A stretch of 64,000 nt of DNA from Ketogulonicigenium vulgare WSH-001 (GCF_000223375.1 NC_017384.1:2436001-2500000), one strand, 5' to 3'; shown: positions 27,979 to 40,786, counted from the stretch's first letter. Numbers and translations are program-made. The notes: a model not told the origin generated them from the letters alone.

Positions 27979-28985
27979 TTGCATTATTGGGTCTTTTGGG
28001 GCTGATGGCCGCAGGCTATGCGCTGTCGCCCATCTTGGATTTCGGCCGCGCCGCGCCCGAGGAAGACGACGACCCTCTTCCGAAGCCCGACGATGAACCG
28101 GCAACAGCGGGCGGCGATCTGCTGGACGAGGACGACCCTATCGAGATCACAACCCCGGCCCCCCTTGATCCGCTGCAAGGCATCCTCGCTTGGGCGGCAA
28201 AGGGCGGCGAGGTGCTGCAGGGCAGCGCATTGAACGACTATCTGCTGGGCGACGACGGCGACGACCGGCTAGAGGGCGGCGCGGGCGATGACGAACTGCT
28301 GGGCGGCAATGGCAATGATGTGCTGATCGGCGGCGATGGGGATGACAAGCTCTATGGCGGCGCCGGGGATGATATCCTGCTGGGCGAGGCGGGCGATGAC
28401 CTGATCCATGGCGGCGATGGCGATGATTACCTGCACGGCGGCAGCGGCGATGATGTGCTGCATGGCGGGCCGGGCGATGACATTTTGGTCGGGGGCCTTG
28501 GATCGGACACTCTGTTCGGCGGCGCGGGCAATGACATTTTGGACGGGCGCGAACCGGCGGGGCAGGCCACGCGTGACTGGCTGAACGGCGGCGCGGGGGA
28601 TGACCGCTTGTACCTTGGCGCGCTGGATATCGGCCACGGCGGCACCGGCGCTGATACCTTTGTGCTGACCGCCGCCCAAGGGGCCGAGGGTTTCGCCGAG
28701 GTGCAGGATTACATCTCGGATGATGACCTGATCGAGGTGCTCTATGATGGCGATACGCCCCCCGTCCTGACCACCGCGGCGGGGCAGGGCGGCGTCATGC
28801 TGCTGGCGGATGGGGTGGCACTGGCTTTCTTTGAGGGGCAGGCCGATCTGCCACTGGATCGCATCGTGCTGACGCCTGCCGCCGATGACATCACCGACAC
28901 CAGCGGCACGGAATGGCTGCAGCGCTGGGCGGATCGGCAGGCGGATAAGCAATCCGCCACCCAAAACCCCAGCCCAGACAGCTGA
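27975..28985 (+). CDS. Membrane-anchored RTX (hemolysin-type calcium-binding repeat) protein
   Basis: 336 aa from ATG 27975 (a GTG nine bases earlier is possible). An N-terminal hydrophobic segment (MFALLGLLGLMAAGYAL) is followed by an acidic, Pro-rich linker. About ten tandem nonapeptides of the GGxGxD type (for example GGAGDDELL, GGNGNDVLI, GGDGDDKLY) follow at roughly residues 90-190. These bind calcium in a parallel beta roll. The C-terminal 130 residues form a separate beta-rich domain ending before a Gln/Asn-rich tail. No type I secretion genes are nearby, and the N-terminal anchor suggests it stays cell-associated. Function unknown. Confidence 0.8.
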   Translation: MFALLGLLGLMAAGYALSPILDFGRAAPEEDDDPLPKPDDEPATAGGDLLDEDDPIEITTPAPLDPLQGILAWAAKGGEVLQGSALNDYLLGDDGDDRLEGGAGDDELLGGNGNDVLIGGDGDDKLYGGAGDDILLGEAGDDLIHGGDGDDYLHGGSGDDVLHGGPGDDILVGGLGSDTLFGGAGNDILDGREPAGQATRDWLNGGAGDDRLYLGALDIGHGGTGADTFVLTAAQGAEGFAEVQDYISDDDLIEVLYDGDTPPVLTTAAGQGGVMLLADGVALAFFEGQADLPLDRIVLTPAADDITDTSGTEWLQRWADRQADKQSATQNPSPDS

Positions 28986-29074
28986 CGCTGGGTCTGTTGC
29001 CGCTTTTCTTTTATAAGAATCTCGGCTATGGGCACGCATCCTTTCATGCCCCGTGTGTGTCAGGATCTATCGGA

Positions 29075-29100
29075 CCATGCTGGACGACATCCCGGCATGG
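29075..29100 (+). promoter_or_regulatory. Leader hairpin of rpsO
   Basis: CCATGC (29075-29080) pairs with GCATGG (29095-29100), ending 30 bases before the rpsO start. Ribosomal protein S15 represses its own mRNA through leader structures in several bacterial groups; this is a candidate, not a recognised consensus. Confidence 0.35.
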
Positions 29101-29130
29101 CCCATTTTGTCGTTACATAAGGAGACAGTG

Positions 29131-29400
29131 ATGTCGATTACGCCCGAAGAAAAAGCCCGCCTGCTGAAAGAATTCGCGATCAAAGAAGGCGACACCGGTT
29201 CGCCCGAAGTGCAAGTCGCGATCCTGTCGTCGCGCATCGCGACCCTGACCGAGCACTTTAAATACCACAAGAAGGACAACCACGGTCGCCGTGGCCTTCT
29301 GAAGATGGTGGCCCTGCGCCGCAAGCTGCTCGACTATGTCAAAGGCAAGGACGAAGCACGCTACCAGAGCCTGATTGAGCGCCTGGGTCTGCGTCGCTAA
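29131..29400 (+). CDS. rpsO: 30S ribosomal protein S15
   Basis: 89 aa. Four-helix protein that binds the central domain of 16S rRNA early in 30S assembly. [16 protein letters not shown], the [17 protein letters not shown] block and the [22 protein letters not shown] signature are diagnostic. Start at 29131 with the perfect site AAGGAGA seven bases upstream; the open frame continues upstream but is non-coding leader. It precedes pnp, the conserved rpsO-pnp order. Confidence 0.99.
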   Translation: MSITPEEKARLLKEFAIKEGDTGSPEVQVAILSSRIATLTEHFKYHKKDNHGRRGLLKMVALRRKLLDYVKGKDEARYQSLIERLGLRR

Positions 29401-29408
29401 TCAATAAC

Positions 29409-29525
29409 GGGCCGCGCTGGCAACAGTGCGGCCCGCATACGTTGAATTTCTGGGATGAGGCAACGGGCCGGGCCCGACCCGCCTGCCAGCCCACCAAACC
29501 ATAGGGCCAGGGGCATACGGCCCCT
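29409..29525 (+). promoter_or_regulatory. rpsO-pnp spacer with two hairpins
   Basis: The 165-base spacer holds one stem directly after rpsO (GGGCCGC 29409-29415 with GCGGCCC 29428-29434, no T-run) and a second shortly before pnp (AGGGGC 29509-29514 with GCCCCT 29520-29525). In E. coli an RNase III-cut hairpin in the pnp leader mediates autoregulation; a similar role here is inferred. Confidence 0.45.
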
Positions 29526-29565
29526 ACGCAAACGGCCTCGATCGGAGGCCCGGATAGGAAAACCG

Positions 29566-31707
<2,142 letters not shown>

Positions 31708-31733
31708 GGCCGGGTCTTCTCGTAAAAGTTGTG

Positions 31734-31763
31734 GGCTCCGAGCATCGCTCGGGGCCTTTTTTC
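31734..31763 (+). terminator. Terminator of pnp
   Basis: GGCTCCGAGC (31734-31743) pairs with GCTCGGGGCC around ATC with one G-U pair and is followed by a run of six T. Confidence 0.93.
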
Positions 31764-31885
31764 ATTCTTTCGCATGGCCAAAGATTGAAAGCAGTGATCC
31801 GCCTGCCTAGTCTTTTACGTAAGTTATAGTGTGTGTTCAGTGTTTTGTTGCTGAATGATGCTAGAATCCGCTGTCGGAGGACAAG

Positions 31886-32512
31886 ATGACAACGCGTAGA
31901 AAATTAATTTTGGGGGCTGCCGCAGGGATGATTGCTGCGCCCGCGCTGGCCTTGGCGCAAACGCCGCTGCGTATGACCGTCACCCCCGAAGTGACGAGTG
32001 ACGATCTGACCCTGCCGCCGAATGTCGAGGGCAATTACCAGATCCCCGAACGTTATCAGGCGCGTATCGTGCCGGTGCAGGCCGGATTGCAGCCGGGCAG
32101 CTTTCATATCGTCTCGGCGGCCTATCACCTGTATTTCATTCTGCCCGAGAACCGCGCCATCCGTTACGGCGTCGCCATCGGCTCGGAAGGCCTCGGCTGG
32201 CACGGCAGCGCGCGCATTCAGCGCAAGGTCGAATGGCCCTCGTGGCGCCCGACCGATGAGATGATCGAGCGGAACCCCGCCGCCTATGAACGCTATCGTG
32301 ATGGTATGCCTGGCGGCCCGACGAACCCGCTAGGGGCGCGTGCGCTGTATTTCTATCAAGACGGCCGCGACACGGCGATCCGCGTCCACGGCACCGTGCA
32401 GCCCGCCTCGATCGGCAGCTCCAGCTCGAACGGCTGTTTCCGCATGTACAACAGCCATGTGATCGACCTGTACAACCGCGTGCCGCTGGGCAGCATGGCC
32501 TACGTTTATTAA
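31886..32512 (+). CDS. Exported L,D-transpeptidase (YkuD domain)
   Basis: 208 aa. Signal peptide at residues 1-25 (TTRRKLILGAAAGMIAAPALALA) with an Arg-Arg pair. The YkuD domain covers about residues 75-208, with catalytic HGT (H168) and SNGCFRMYN (C184). FGxHG-type spacing and the EWPSWRPTDEMIERNP segment are typical of ErfK/YbiS/YcfS/YnhG enzymes. These form 3-3 peptide cross-links or attach lipoproteins to murein in the periplasm. It stands alone between the pnp terminator and gyrB. Confidence 0.93.
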   Translation: MTTRRKLILGAAAGMIAAPALALAQTPLRMTVTPEVTSDDLTLPPNVEGNYQIPERYQARIVPVQAGLQPGSFHIVSAAYHLYFILPENRAIRYGVAIGSEGLGWHGSARIQRKVEWPSWRPTDEMIERNPAAYERYRDGMPGGPTNPLGARALYFYQDGRDTAIRVHGTVQPASIGSSSSNGCFRMYNSHVIDLYNRVPLGSMAYVY

Positions 32513-32532
32513 TGCATAAAAGGGCTTAAATG

Positions 32533-35052
<2,520 letters not shown>

Positions 35053-35054
35053 TC

Positions 35055-35080
35055 AAAAGGGCCCTGCGGGGCCCTTTTTT
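35055..35080. terminator. Bidirectional terminator between gyrB and the DUF1203 gene
   Basis: AAAAGGGCCC (35055-35064) pairs with GGGCCCTTTT (35069-35078) around TGCG, with T-runs on both strands. Confidence 0.95.
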
Positions 35081-35092
35081 ACGCCCGCTGCT

Positions 35093-35560
35093 TTACGCCC
35101 GACGCGCGCGTGCGGCAAAGCAGCCCTGTTTGGCGTAATGCAGATGGACATAGGATACATCCGCATTTTCAAACACTTCGGCCAGCGCGGCCGCCAGATC
35201 ATGGCCCGGGACCACATCCGCCGCGATCATCATATCATCCACATCAAAGCCGCGCAGCGAGATCAGCCGTGTCAGCAACGACGGCGGCACCGTCCCGACC
35301 TCGGGCCGCGCTTGCGCGATACCCGCGCGCACAAAGATCGCGTGGCGCGATTGAAAGGGCGTGTGCGCAGGCTGGTGTTCATAGTTGATCAACAGCACCG
35401 TCTCGCCAATCGCGGCATCCGTCAGGCTGATGCGGCAGGGCGTGCCCGGATGGGCATCAACCACAACGCGCCGCGCATTCATGCGCTGCAATGCGCTATC
35501 GCTCAGGGTGAAAAGCGGGGCGAAATCCGCAGGGTCTAGCCCCTCGATCTGGAACGGCAT
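35093..35560 (-). CDS. DUF1203 domain protein
   Basis: 155 aa. Function unknown. The opening FQIEGLDPADFAPLFTLSD, then RRVVVDAHPGTPCRISLTDA, GETVLLINYEHQPAHTPFQSRHAIFVR and the C-terminal YVHLHYAKQGCFAARA fit the DUF1203 family. It is a soluble, cytosolic-looking protein with conserved His and Cys near the end. It follows the AbrB-family gene by 77 bases. Its ribosome binding site (AAGGA) and start codon lie in the 3' arm of a perfect 19-bp inverted repeat, and a 20-codon upstream ORF (35536-35598) overlaps its first codons in another frame. Confidence 0.85.
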   Translation of the reverse strand: MPFQIEGLDPADFAPLFTLSDSALQRMNARRVVVDAHPGTPCRISLTDAAIGETVLLINYEHQPAHTPFQSRHAIFVRAGIAQARPEVGTVPPSLLTRLISLRGFDVDDMMIAADVVPGHDLAAALAEVFENADVSYVHLHYAKQGCFAARARRA

Positions 35561-35601
35561 GGGTTTTCCTTTGGTCCGATGGCCAAAGGAAAACCCATGC
35601 C
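35556..35601 (-). promoter_or_regulatory. Perfect 19-bp inverted repeat over the RBS and start codon of the DUF1203 gene
   Basis: The arms 35556-35574 and 35583-35601 are exactly complementary over 19 bases, with an eight-base centre that can add two more pairs and leave a CGAT loop. On the minus strand the 3' arm contains AAAGGA and the DUF1203 ATG (35560-35558). The 5' arm contains another ATG (35598) that opens a 20-codon ORF ending inside DUF1203. It is the strongest palindrome in the window. Confidence 0.8.
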
Positions 35602-35637
35602 CCTATCCGCGCCAACCCGAATCCTGCGCATTCGCCC

Positions 35638-36687
35638 TCAGGCGCGGACGAGATAGCGGCGCAGGCCCAGAAAGATCGGCTGCGCCACGGCAATGATCAG
35701 CACGATCCGCAAGATATGCAGGGTCGAGACATAGGCGACCTCTTCGTCCATCGCCAACGCCAGCAGGCTCATCTCGGTCACGCCGCCCGCAGCATAGCCA
35801 AGGAAGGCCTGCGGCGGCGGGATGTCGGTGATCTGCGTCAGTCCCAGCGCGAACAGATAGGTGGTGCCGATCATGATCATCGCCACAATGGCCGAGGGCA
35901 CCATCGCGCGCAGCACAGCGCGGGCGGGCAGGCCCAGAAACCGCGCACCGATGGTGGCGCCCATAATGATCTGCGCGCCGTTGACCAGCACAGTGGGGGG
36001 CGGCACCTGTACCCAGCCGATCATATGCGCCGCGCCTGACAGCACCATCGGCCCCATCAGGTCGGGCGCAGGCAGATGCAACAGGCGCGCCACCGTCCGC
36101 CCCAGCACCGCGCAAGCGGCTAGAAGGGCATAGTCCAGCACGCTTGGCACATCCAAGGCCACCCAATTGCTGCCGCCGCTGTTGCTGGTGCTGACGCCGT
36201 AAATCGCGCCAAACAGCAGCGCGATCAGCGAGACCGTCATCATGATCCGCGTCGCATGGGCCAGCGCGATCTGGCGATCATCGCCGCCCGCCGCCGCGCC
36301 CAGCACGAACATCTCGTTCAGGCCGCCCGGCATGGCGCTGAAAAACGCGGTCACCGGGTCCATCTTCAACGTCTTGCGATAGATGACATAGCCGATCCAG
36401 GCCGAGACGATCAGCACCGGCACAAGGCCAATCACCGCCAGTGCCCAATCGCCGATCTGGCCAAACATCTCGACCGTGACGCGCGATCCCATCATCACAC
36501 CAAGGATCGGAATGACAAAGGGCCGGATGCGACCCGGCCCTGCAATCGGCGCGCGCGCGATGGACAAAGCCGCCATCACCAGCATCGGCCCCATCATCCA
36601 CGGCAGCGGCATTTTCAAAGCGTAGGCGCCAAATCCCGCCAGAGTTGCCAAAACAAGCCCAAGGATATGCCGCGCGCTGATCTTCAT
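35638..36687 (-). CDS. AbrB-family (PF05145) membrane protein
   Basis: 349 aa, about ten transmembrane segments in two halves. Each half has the glycine-rich PWMMGPML / DLMGPMVLSG type motif, and FFSAMPGGLNEMFVLGAAAGGDD marks the family. The name AbrB here refers to the E. coli inner-membrane protein, not to the Bacillus regulator. Older annotations call these putative ammonia monooxygenases without basis. The substrate is unknown. It lies three bases after trhO on the same strand and may be co-transcribed with it. Confidence 0.88.
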   Translation of the reverse strand: MKISARHILGLVLATLAGFGAYALKMPLPWMMGPMLVMAALSIARAPIAGPGRIRPFVIPILGVMMGSRVTVEMFGQIGDWALAVIGLVPVLIVSAWIGYVIYRKTLKMDPVTAFFSAMPGGLNEMFVLGAAAGGDDRQIALAHATRIMMTVSLIALLFGAIYGVSTSNSGGSNWVALDVPSVLDYALLAACAVLGRTVARLLHLPAPDLMGPMVLSGAAHMIGWVQVPPPTVLVNGAQIIMGATIGARFLGLPARAVLRAMVPSAIVAMIMIGTTYLFALGLTQITDIPPPQAFLGYAAGGVTEMSLLALAMDEEVAYVSTLHILRIVLIIAVAQPIFLGLRRYLVRA

Positions 36688-36690
36688 GCC

Positions 36691-37620
36691 TTAATCTGTC
36701 TCCGTATCCAGATGGGGCGCTTGCCCCAAATGCTGGTCGCCCCGCGCCTTTGCCAGTGCGATCTGTTTTTGCCGCTCGCGAAAGCGCAGCTTGTCCACGT
36801 CAGATGTCTCGGCGATGCAATGCAGGCACGAGACGCCTTCCTCGAATGAATTGAGCGCGCGATCCTCGGGCGACAGCGGCATGCGGCAGGCGTGGCACAG
36901 GGTGTGGTCGCCCTCGGCCAGACCGTGTTTCAACGCCACGCGGCCGTCAAAGACGAAACATTCGCCCTGCCATTTGGTGTCATCCACCGGCACATCTTCC
37001 AGATATTTCAAGATACCGCCCTGCAGGTGGTACACATCGGCGACACCCTCGTTCAGCAGGTAATTCGTCGATTTCTCGCAGCGGATGCCGCCGGTGCAGA
37101 ACATGGCGACGCGCTTTCCCGCGAATTCCTGCTTGTGTTCTTGCCACCAGGCGGGGAATTCGCTGAAGGATTTCGTCTTGGGGTCGATCGCGCCTTCGAA
37201 CGTGCCGATGGCGACCTCGTAATCATTGCGTGTGTCGATCACCACCACATCGGGGGCCGAGATCAAATCGTTCCAATCGGCGGGGGCGACGTAATGGCCG
37301 GTGCGCGCCAGCGGGTTCACATCGGGCTGGCCCATTGTGACGATCTCGCGTTTCAGGCGCACTTTCATCCGCAAAAAGGGCTGTTCCTCGGCATGGCTTT
37401 CCTTCCACACCAGATCTGCGCAGCCGGGCAGGGCGCGGATATGCGCGATCAGCGCGTCGATCCCCGCGCGGGGGCCGGCGATGGTGCCGTTGATCCCCTC
37501 GGGCGCCAGCAGCAGCGTGCCATAGACGCCCGCCTCACGGCACAGCGCCTGCAGCGGCCCGCGCAGGGCGGCCGGATCGGGAAAGCGGGTAAAGTGATAA
37601 AGCGCAGCAACGGTGAACAT
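36691..37620 (-). CDS. trhO: tRNA uridine-34 hydroxylase (rhodanese-like, UPF0176)
   Basis: 309 aa. Catalyses oxygen-dependent formation of 5-hydroxyuridine at position 34 of tRNAs in E. coli (TrhO/YceA). An N-terminal ferredoxin-like domain (residues 1-95, with LLAPEGINGTIAG) precedes a rhodanese domain with VVVIDTRNDYEVAIGTF and the active-site loop FCTGGIRCEKST (C175, C181). A C-terminal cysteine cluster (CHAC, then CLHC) probably binds a metal. It is the first gene of a minus-strand group with the AbrB-family and DUF1203 genes and is divergent from pncA. Confidence 0.95.
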   Translation of the reverse strand: MFTVAALYHFTRFPDPAALRGPLQALCREAGVYGTLLLAPEGINGTIAGPRAGIDALIAHIRALPGCADLVWKESHAEEQPFLRMKVRLKREIVTMGQPDVNPLARTGHYVAPADWNDLISAPDVVVIDTRNDYEVAIGTFEGAIDPKTKSFSEFPAWWQEHKQEFAGKRVAMFCTGGIRCEKSTNYLLNEGVADVYHLQGGILKYLEDVPVDDTKWQGECFVFDGRVALKHGLAEGDHTLCHACRMPLSPEDRALNSFEEGVSCLHCIAETSDVDKLRFRERQKQIALAKARGDQHLGQAPHLDTETD

Positions 37621-37661
37621 GCCCTGTCCTTAGTCCCGTGCGCGCGGACTGACAAGCGGGG

Positions 37662-37683
37662 GCATTGACGATGGTGGCAATGC
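37662..37683. repeat. Short inverted repeat between trhO and pncA
   Basis: GCATTG (37662-37667) and CAATGC (37678-37683) form a 6-bp inverted repeat with a ten-base centre in the 108-base divergent region. It could be an operator for pncAB or trhO; nothing identifies the regulator. Confidence 0.3.
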
Positions 37684-37728
37684 TGCTTACCCATTCGCCA
37701 TGTAACAGATCCTTGCACGAGAATTGCC

Positions 37729-38349
37729 ATGCAAACGCGCGATCCCTTTCCGGAAAATGAGGCTCTGATCGTCATCGACGTGCAGAATGATTTCTGTCCA
37801 GGCGGTGCCTTGGCCGTGGCGGGCGGGGATCAGATCGTCGCCGGCATCAATGATCTGATGGCGCAGTTCCAGACCGTGGTGCTGACGCAGGATTGGCACC
37901 CCGCAGGTCATTCCAGCTTTGCCAGCAGCCATGCAGGCCAGAGCCCCTATAGCGTGATCGACATGCCCTATGGCCCGCAGGTGCTGTGGCCCGATCACTG
38001 CGTCCAAGGCACAGGCGGCGCGGATTTCCACCCCGCGCTGAATGTGCATGCGGCGCATCTGGTGATCCGCAAAGGCTTCCGCCCCGGCATCGACAGCTAT
38101 TCGGCTTTCTTTGAAAACGACCACAGCACGGTGACAGGCCTTGATGGCTACTTGCGCGCGCGCGGCATCACGCGCGTGACGCTGGTCGGCCTCGCCACGG
38201 ATTTTTGCGTGAATTATTCTGCGGTGGATGCGGCGCGCCTTGGCTATGCGGTGAGTGTCGACACCGGCCTCTCGCGCGGGATCGACCTGAACGGCTCGCT
38301 GGCCGATGCGCTGGAAACCATGGCCGAGGCTGGCGTCGTTATCAAGTAA
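37729..38349 (+). CDS. pncA: Nicotinamidase
   Basis: 206 aa. Hydrolyses nicotinamide to nicotinate in NAD salvage. The catalytic triad is visible as D17 (VIDVQNDFCPGG), K115 (VIRKGF) and C160 (GLATDFCVNYSA). The metal site is QDWHPAGHSSF (D55, H57, H61). Start MQTRDPF with a GAGA motif upstream. The next gene, pncB, starts 11 bases after its stop and uses its product, so the two form an NAD salvage operon. Confidence 0.97.
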   Translation: MQTRDPFPENEALIVIDVQNDFCPGGALAVAGGDQIVAGINDLMAQFQTVVLTQDWHPAGHSSFASSHAGQSPYSVIDMPYGPQVLWPDHCVQGTGGADFHPALNVHAAHLVIRKGFRPGIDSYSAFFENDHSTVTGLDGYLRARGITRVTLVGLATDFCVNYSAVDAARLGYAVSVDTGLSRGIDLNGSLADALETMAEAGVVIK

Positions 38350-38360
38350 GGGAGACCCCG

Positions 38361-39653
38361 ATGGTCGATATTGCAACCCGGGTCTGGAACCACAAATGGC
38401 GCATCGACCCGATCGTGCGCTCGCTGATTGACGACGATTTCTACAAGCTGCTGATGTGCCAATCGGTGCGCCGCAACCGGCCCGATGCGCATGTCACCTT
38501 CAGCCTGATCAACCGCAACACCTCGCTGCGCCTTGCCGAGATTATTGACGAGGGCGAGCTGCGCGAACAGTTGGATAACGTGCGCACCCTGTCGCTGTCG
38601 CGCGGTGAAAGCACATGGCTGCGCGGCAATACATTCTATGGCAAGCGTCAGATGTTCAGCCCCGATTTCATGGAATGGTTCGAACGCCTGCGTCTGCCCG
38701 CCTATCATCTGGAAAAGCGCGACGGCCAATATGAGCTGACCTTTGAAGGTAGCTGGCCCGAGGTGATGCTGTGGGAAATCCACGCCCTGACCATCATCAT
38801 GGAGCTGCGCTCGCGCGCGGTGCTGCGCGATATGGGCCGGTTCGAGCTGCAGGTCCTCTATGCCCGCGCCATGACCAAGGTCTGGGAAAAGGTGAACCGG
38901 CTGCGCGAAGTGCCCGAGATCCGCATCGCCGATTTTGGCACCCGCCGCCGCCATTCCTTCCTGTGGCAGGATTGGTGCGTGCAGGCGCTGCAAGAGGGCT
39001 TGGGCGATAGTTTCACCGGCACCTCGAACTGCCTGATCGCCAAGAACCGCGACCTCGAGGCGATTGGCACCAACGCGCATGAGCTGCCGATGATCTACGC
39101 CGCGCTCGCGGATAGCGATGCGGAACTTGCCGCCGCGCCCTATCAGGTGCAGGAAGATTGGCAGGTCGAACACGAGGGCAATCTGCGCATCATCCTGCCC
39201 GACACTTTCGGCACTGAAGGTTTCCTGAAAAACGCCCCCGCATGGCTGGCGTCATGGACAGGCATTCGCATCGATTCCGGCGATCCGGCAGAAAAGGCGG
39301 AACTCGCCATTCGCTGGTGGCGTGATCGCGGCGAAGATCCGACGACAAAGCTGGTGATCTTCTCGGACGGGCTGGATGTCGACAAGATGCTGGCGCTGCA
39401 CAAGCAATTCTATGGCCGCATCAAGGTCAGCTTTGGCTGGGGCACGATGTTGACCAATGATTTCATCGGCCTTGTCCCCGGCGACCGCCTTGCGCCCTTT
39501 AGCATCGTGGTGAAAGCGGCGTCTGTGAATGGCCGCCCGACGGTGAAACTGTCGGATAATCCGGGCAAAGCCATGGGCCCCGCGGACCAGATCGAACGCT
39601 ATAAGCGCGTCTTTGGCGTCGGCCAGCAGCAGTATTTCGAGGTAAAGGTTTAG
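38361..39653 (+). CDS. pncB: Nicotinate phosphoribosyltransferase
   Basis: 430 aa. Joins nicotinate and PRPP to give nicotinate mononucleotide, using ATP. The opening IDPIVRSLIDDDFYKLLMCQSV, then FGTRRRHS, GTSNCLIAKNRDLEAIGTNAHE and the C-terminal FSDGLDVDKML and FGWGTMLTNDF are family signatures. Start at 38361 with GGGAGA seven bases upstream; the frame extends back into pncA but that is not coding here. It converges on arfB with a 12-base gap and no terminator. Confidence 0.97.
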   Translation: MVDIATRVWNHKWRIDPIVRSLIDDDFYKLLMCQSVRRNRPDAHVTFSLINRNTSLRLAEIIDEGELREQLDNVRTLSLSRGESTWLRGNTFYGKRQMFSPDFMEWFERLRLPAYHLEKRDGQYELTFEGSWPEVMLWEIHALTIIMELRSRAVLRDMGRFELQVLYARAMTKVWEKVNRLREVPEIRIADFGTRRRHSFLWQDWCVQALQEGLGDSFTGTSNCLIAKNRDLEAIGTNAHELPMIYAALADSDAELAAAPYQVQEDWQVEHEGNLRIILPDTFGTEGFLKNAPAWLASWTGIRIDSGDPAEKAELAIRWWRDRGEDPTTKLVIFSDGLDVDKMLALHKQFYGRIKVSFGWGTMLTNDFIGLVPGDRLAPFSIVVKAASVNGRPTVKLSDNPGKAMGPADQIERYKRVFGVGQQQYFEVKV

Positions 39654-39665
39654 TCCTCGCCCTCG

Positions 39666-40091
39666 CTAGTCTTCGCTTTCACCCGGGCTGGATCGCAGCG
39701 ATTTCACCGCGCCGGTGCGTTTTTTCGCATCCAGACGGCGGCGGACGGACCCCGCGGTGGGTTTGGTGGCAATGCGCCGCTTTGGCACCACCAGCGCGGC
39801 GCGGATCAGCTCGGCCAGACGTTCGCGGGCGATCTCGCGGTTGCGGGCTTGGCTGCGGGTGTCCTGCACGGCGATAATAATCGCGCCGTCCCCCGTCCAG
39901 CGCCAGCCCGCCAGCCGTTTCAGCCGCCTTTTGACGGGATCAGGCAAGGTGGGGGATCGCTCGGCCTCGAACCGCAGTTCAACCGCGGTCGAGACCTTGT
40001 TCACATTCTGCCCGCCCGGACCCGAGGCCCGGACGAACTGCTCGGTCAGTTCCCAATCCTGTATCGTGATCTGATCCGAGATATGCAGCAT
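39666..40091 (-). CDS. arfB: Alternative ribosome-rescue factor ArfB (peptidyl-tRNA hydrolase)
   Basis: 141 aa. Release factor-like protein that frees stalled ribosomes without a stop codon. The GGQ motif is at residues 26-28 in RASGPGGQNVNKVSTAVEL. A basic tail (RRIATKPTAGSVRRRLDAKKRTGAVKSLR) is the part that enters the empty mRNA channel. The length and lack of the RF codon-recognition domain separate it from PrfA/PrfB. It lies nine bases after the queuosine-precursor transporter gene on the same strand. Confidence 0.95.
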   Translation of the reverse strand: MLHISDQITIQDWELTEQFVRASGPGGQNVNKVSTAVELRFEAERSPTLPDPVKRRLKRLAGWRWTGDGAIIIAVQDTRSQARNREIARERLAELIRAALVVPKRRIATKPTAGSVRRRLDAKKRTGAVKSLRSSPGESED

Positions 40092-40100
40092 CGCGTGTCC

Positions 40101-40727
40101 TTAGGCGGTTCTCGCCATCAGATAACGCACAAAGGCGCGGAATGGCACCAGCGCGATGACGGCAATCGCCATTTTCACGCCCCAATCCGCAATCGCCAGC
40201 GAGACCCACAGCGGCGCATCCGGCCCAAAGGTCAGCAGCGGCACGGTCTCGGACGCCCAGGCGATCTGTTCGTCGGCCACCGCACCAAAGATGGTGATGA
40301 ACAGCGCGAACGAGATGGTAAAGAACAGCACAGTGTCCAGGATCGAGCCGCAGATCGACGAGATCAGCGGCGCTTTCCACCACGCCTGCGTGCGCAGACG
40401 GTTGAACACGGCAATATCCAGCAGCTGCGCCGCGCCAAAGGCAATGGCCGAGGCATAGGCCGTGCGGATCGCCACAGCGGGGCCGAATTCAAGCATGATT
40501 TGCGTGCCGATCAGCGAGCAGATGATCCCGGTGACGAAACCGGCAAAGACCACCTGACGCGCGGCTTTGGGGCCGTAAACGCGGTTGGTGACCTCGTTGA
40601 TCAGGAAGGCGATCGGATAGGTGAAGGCACCCCAGGTCAGAATCCCGTCAAGGATCAGGAACTGAACAAGGATGTTGGACGCGACAACAGTCGCAGCCAT
40701 GGCAATAACGCCAGGGAGGAATTTCAT
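40101..40727 (-). CDS. yhhQ: Queuosine precursor transporter (YhhQ/VUT family)
   Basis: 208 aa with about six transmembrane segments. It imports queuine-pathway precursors (preQ0/preQ1 in E. coli). Family blocks are ASNILVQF, GAFTYPIAFLINEVTNRVYGPKAAR, ALLDI-like QLLDIAVFNRLR and WWKAPLISSICGSILDTVLFF. Start at MKFLPG; an upstream in-frame ATG would extend into a structured leader. That leader contains two mutually exclusive stems ending just before the start, which may be a riboswitch-like element. It lies between the esterase-like gene and arfB on the same strand. Confidence 0.93.
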   Translation of the reverse strand: MKFLPGVIAMAATVVASNILVQFLILDGILTWGAFTYPIAFLINEVTNRVYGPKAARQVVFAGFVTGIICSLIGTQIMLEFGPAVAIRTAYASAIAFGAAQLLDIAVFNRLRTQAWWKAPLISSICGSILDTVLFFTISFALFITIFGAVADEQIAWASETVPLLTFGPDAPLWVSLAIADWGVKMAIAVIALVPFRAFVRYLMARTA

Positions 40728-40733
40728 GGATCT

Positions 40734-40786
40734 CTGTCCGTTTTGACAAGGTGACCGGAGGACTTGGCCCGGCACATGCCGGACAG
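40734..40786 (-). promoter_or_regulatory. Candidate switching leader of the queuosine precursor transporter gene
   Basis: CTGTCCG (40734-40740) is complementary to CGGACAG (40780-40786). The latter overlaps one arm of a compact hairpin CCGGCA/TGCCGG (40769-40774 with 40777-40782). The two stems cannot form together. The long-range stem ends seven bases before the ATG. It does not match the preQ1-I, II or III consensus as I know them. Confidence 0.45.

Noticed and set aside
28230..28560. Short-period DNA repeat that looks array-like.
   Set aside because: It encodes the RTX nonapeptides in frame. Units are not identical and have no spacer structure, so it is neither a CRISPR array nor a satellite.
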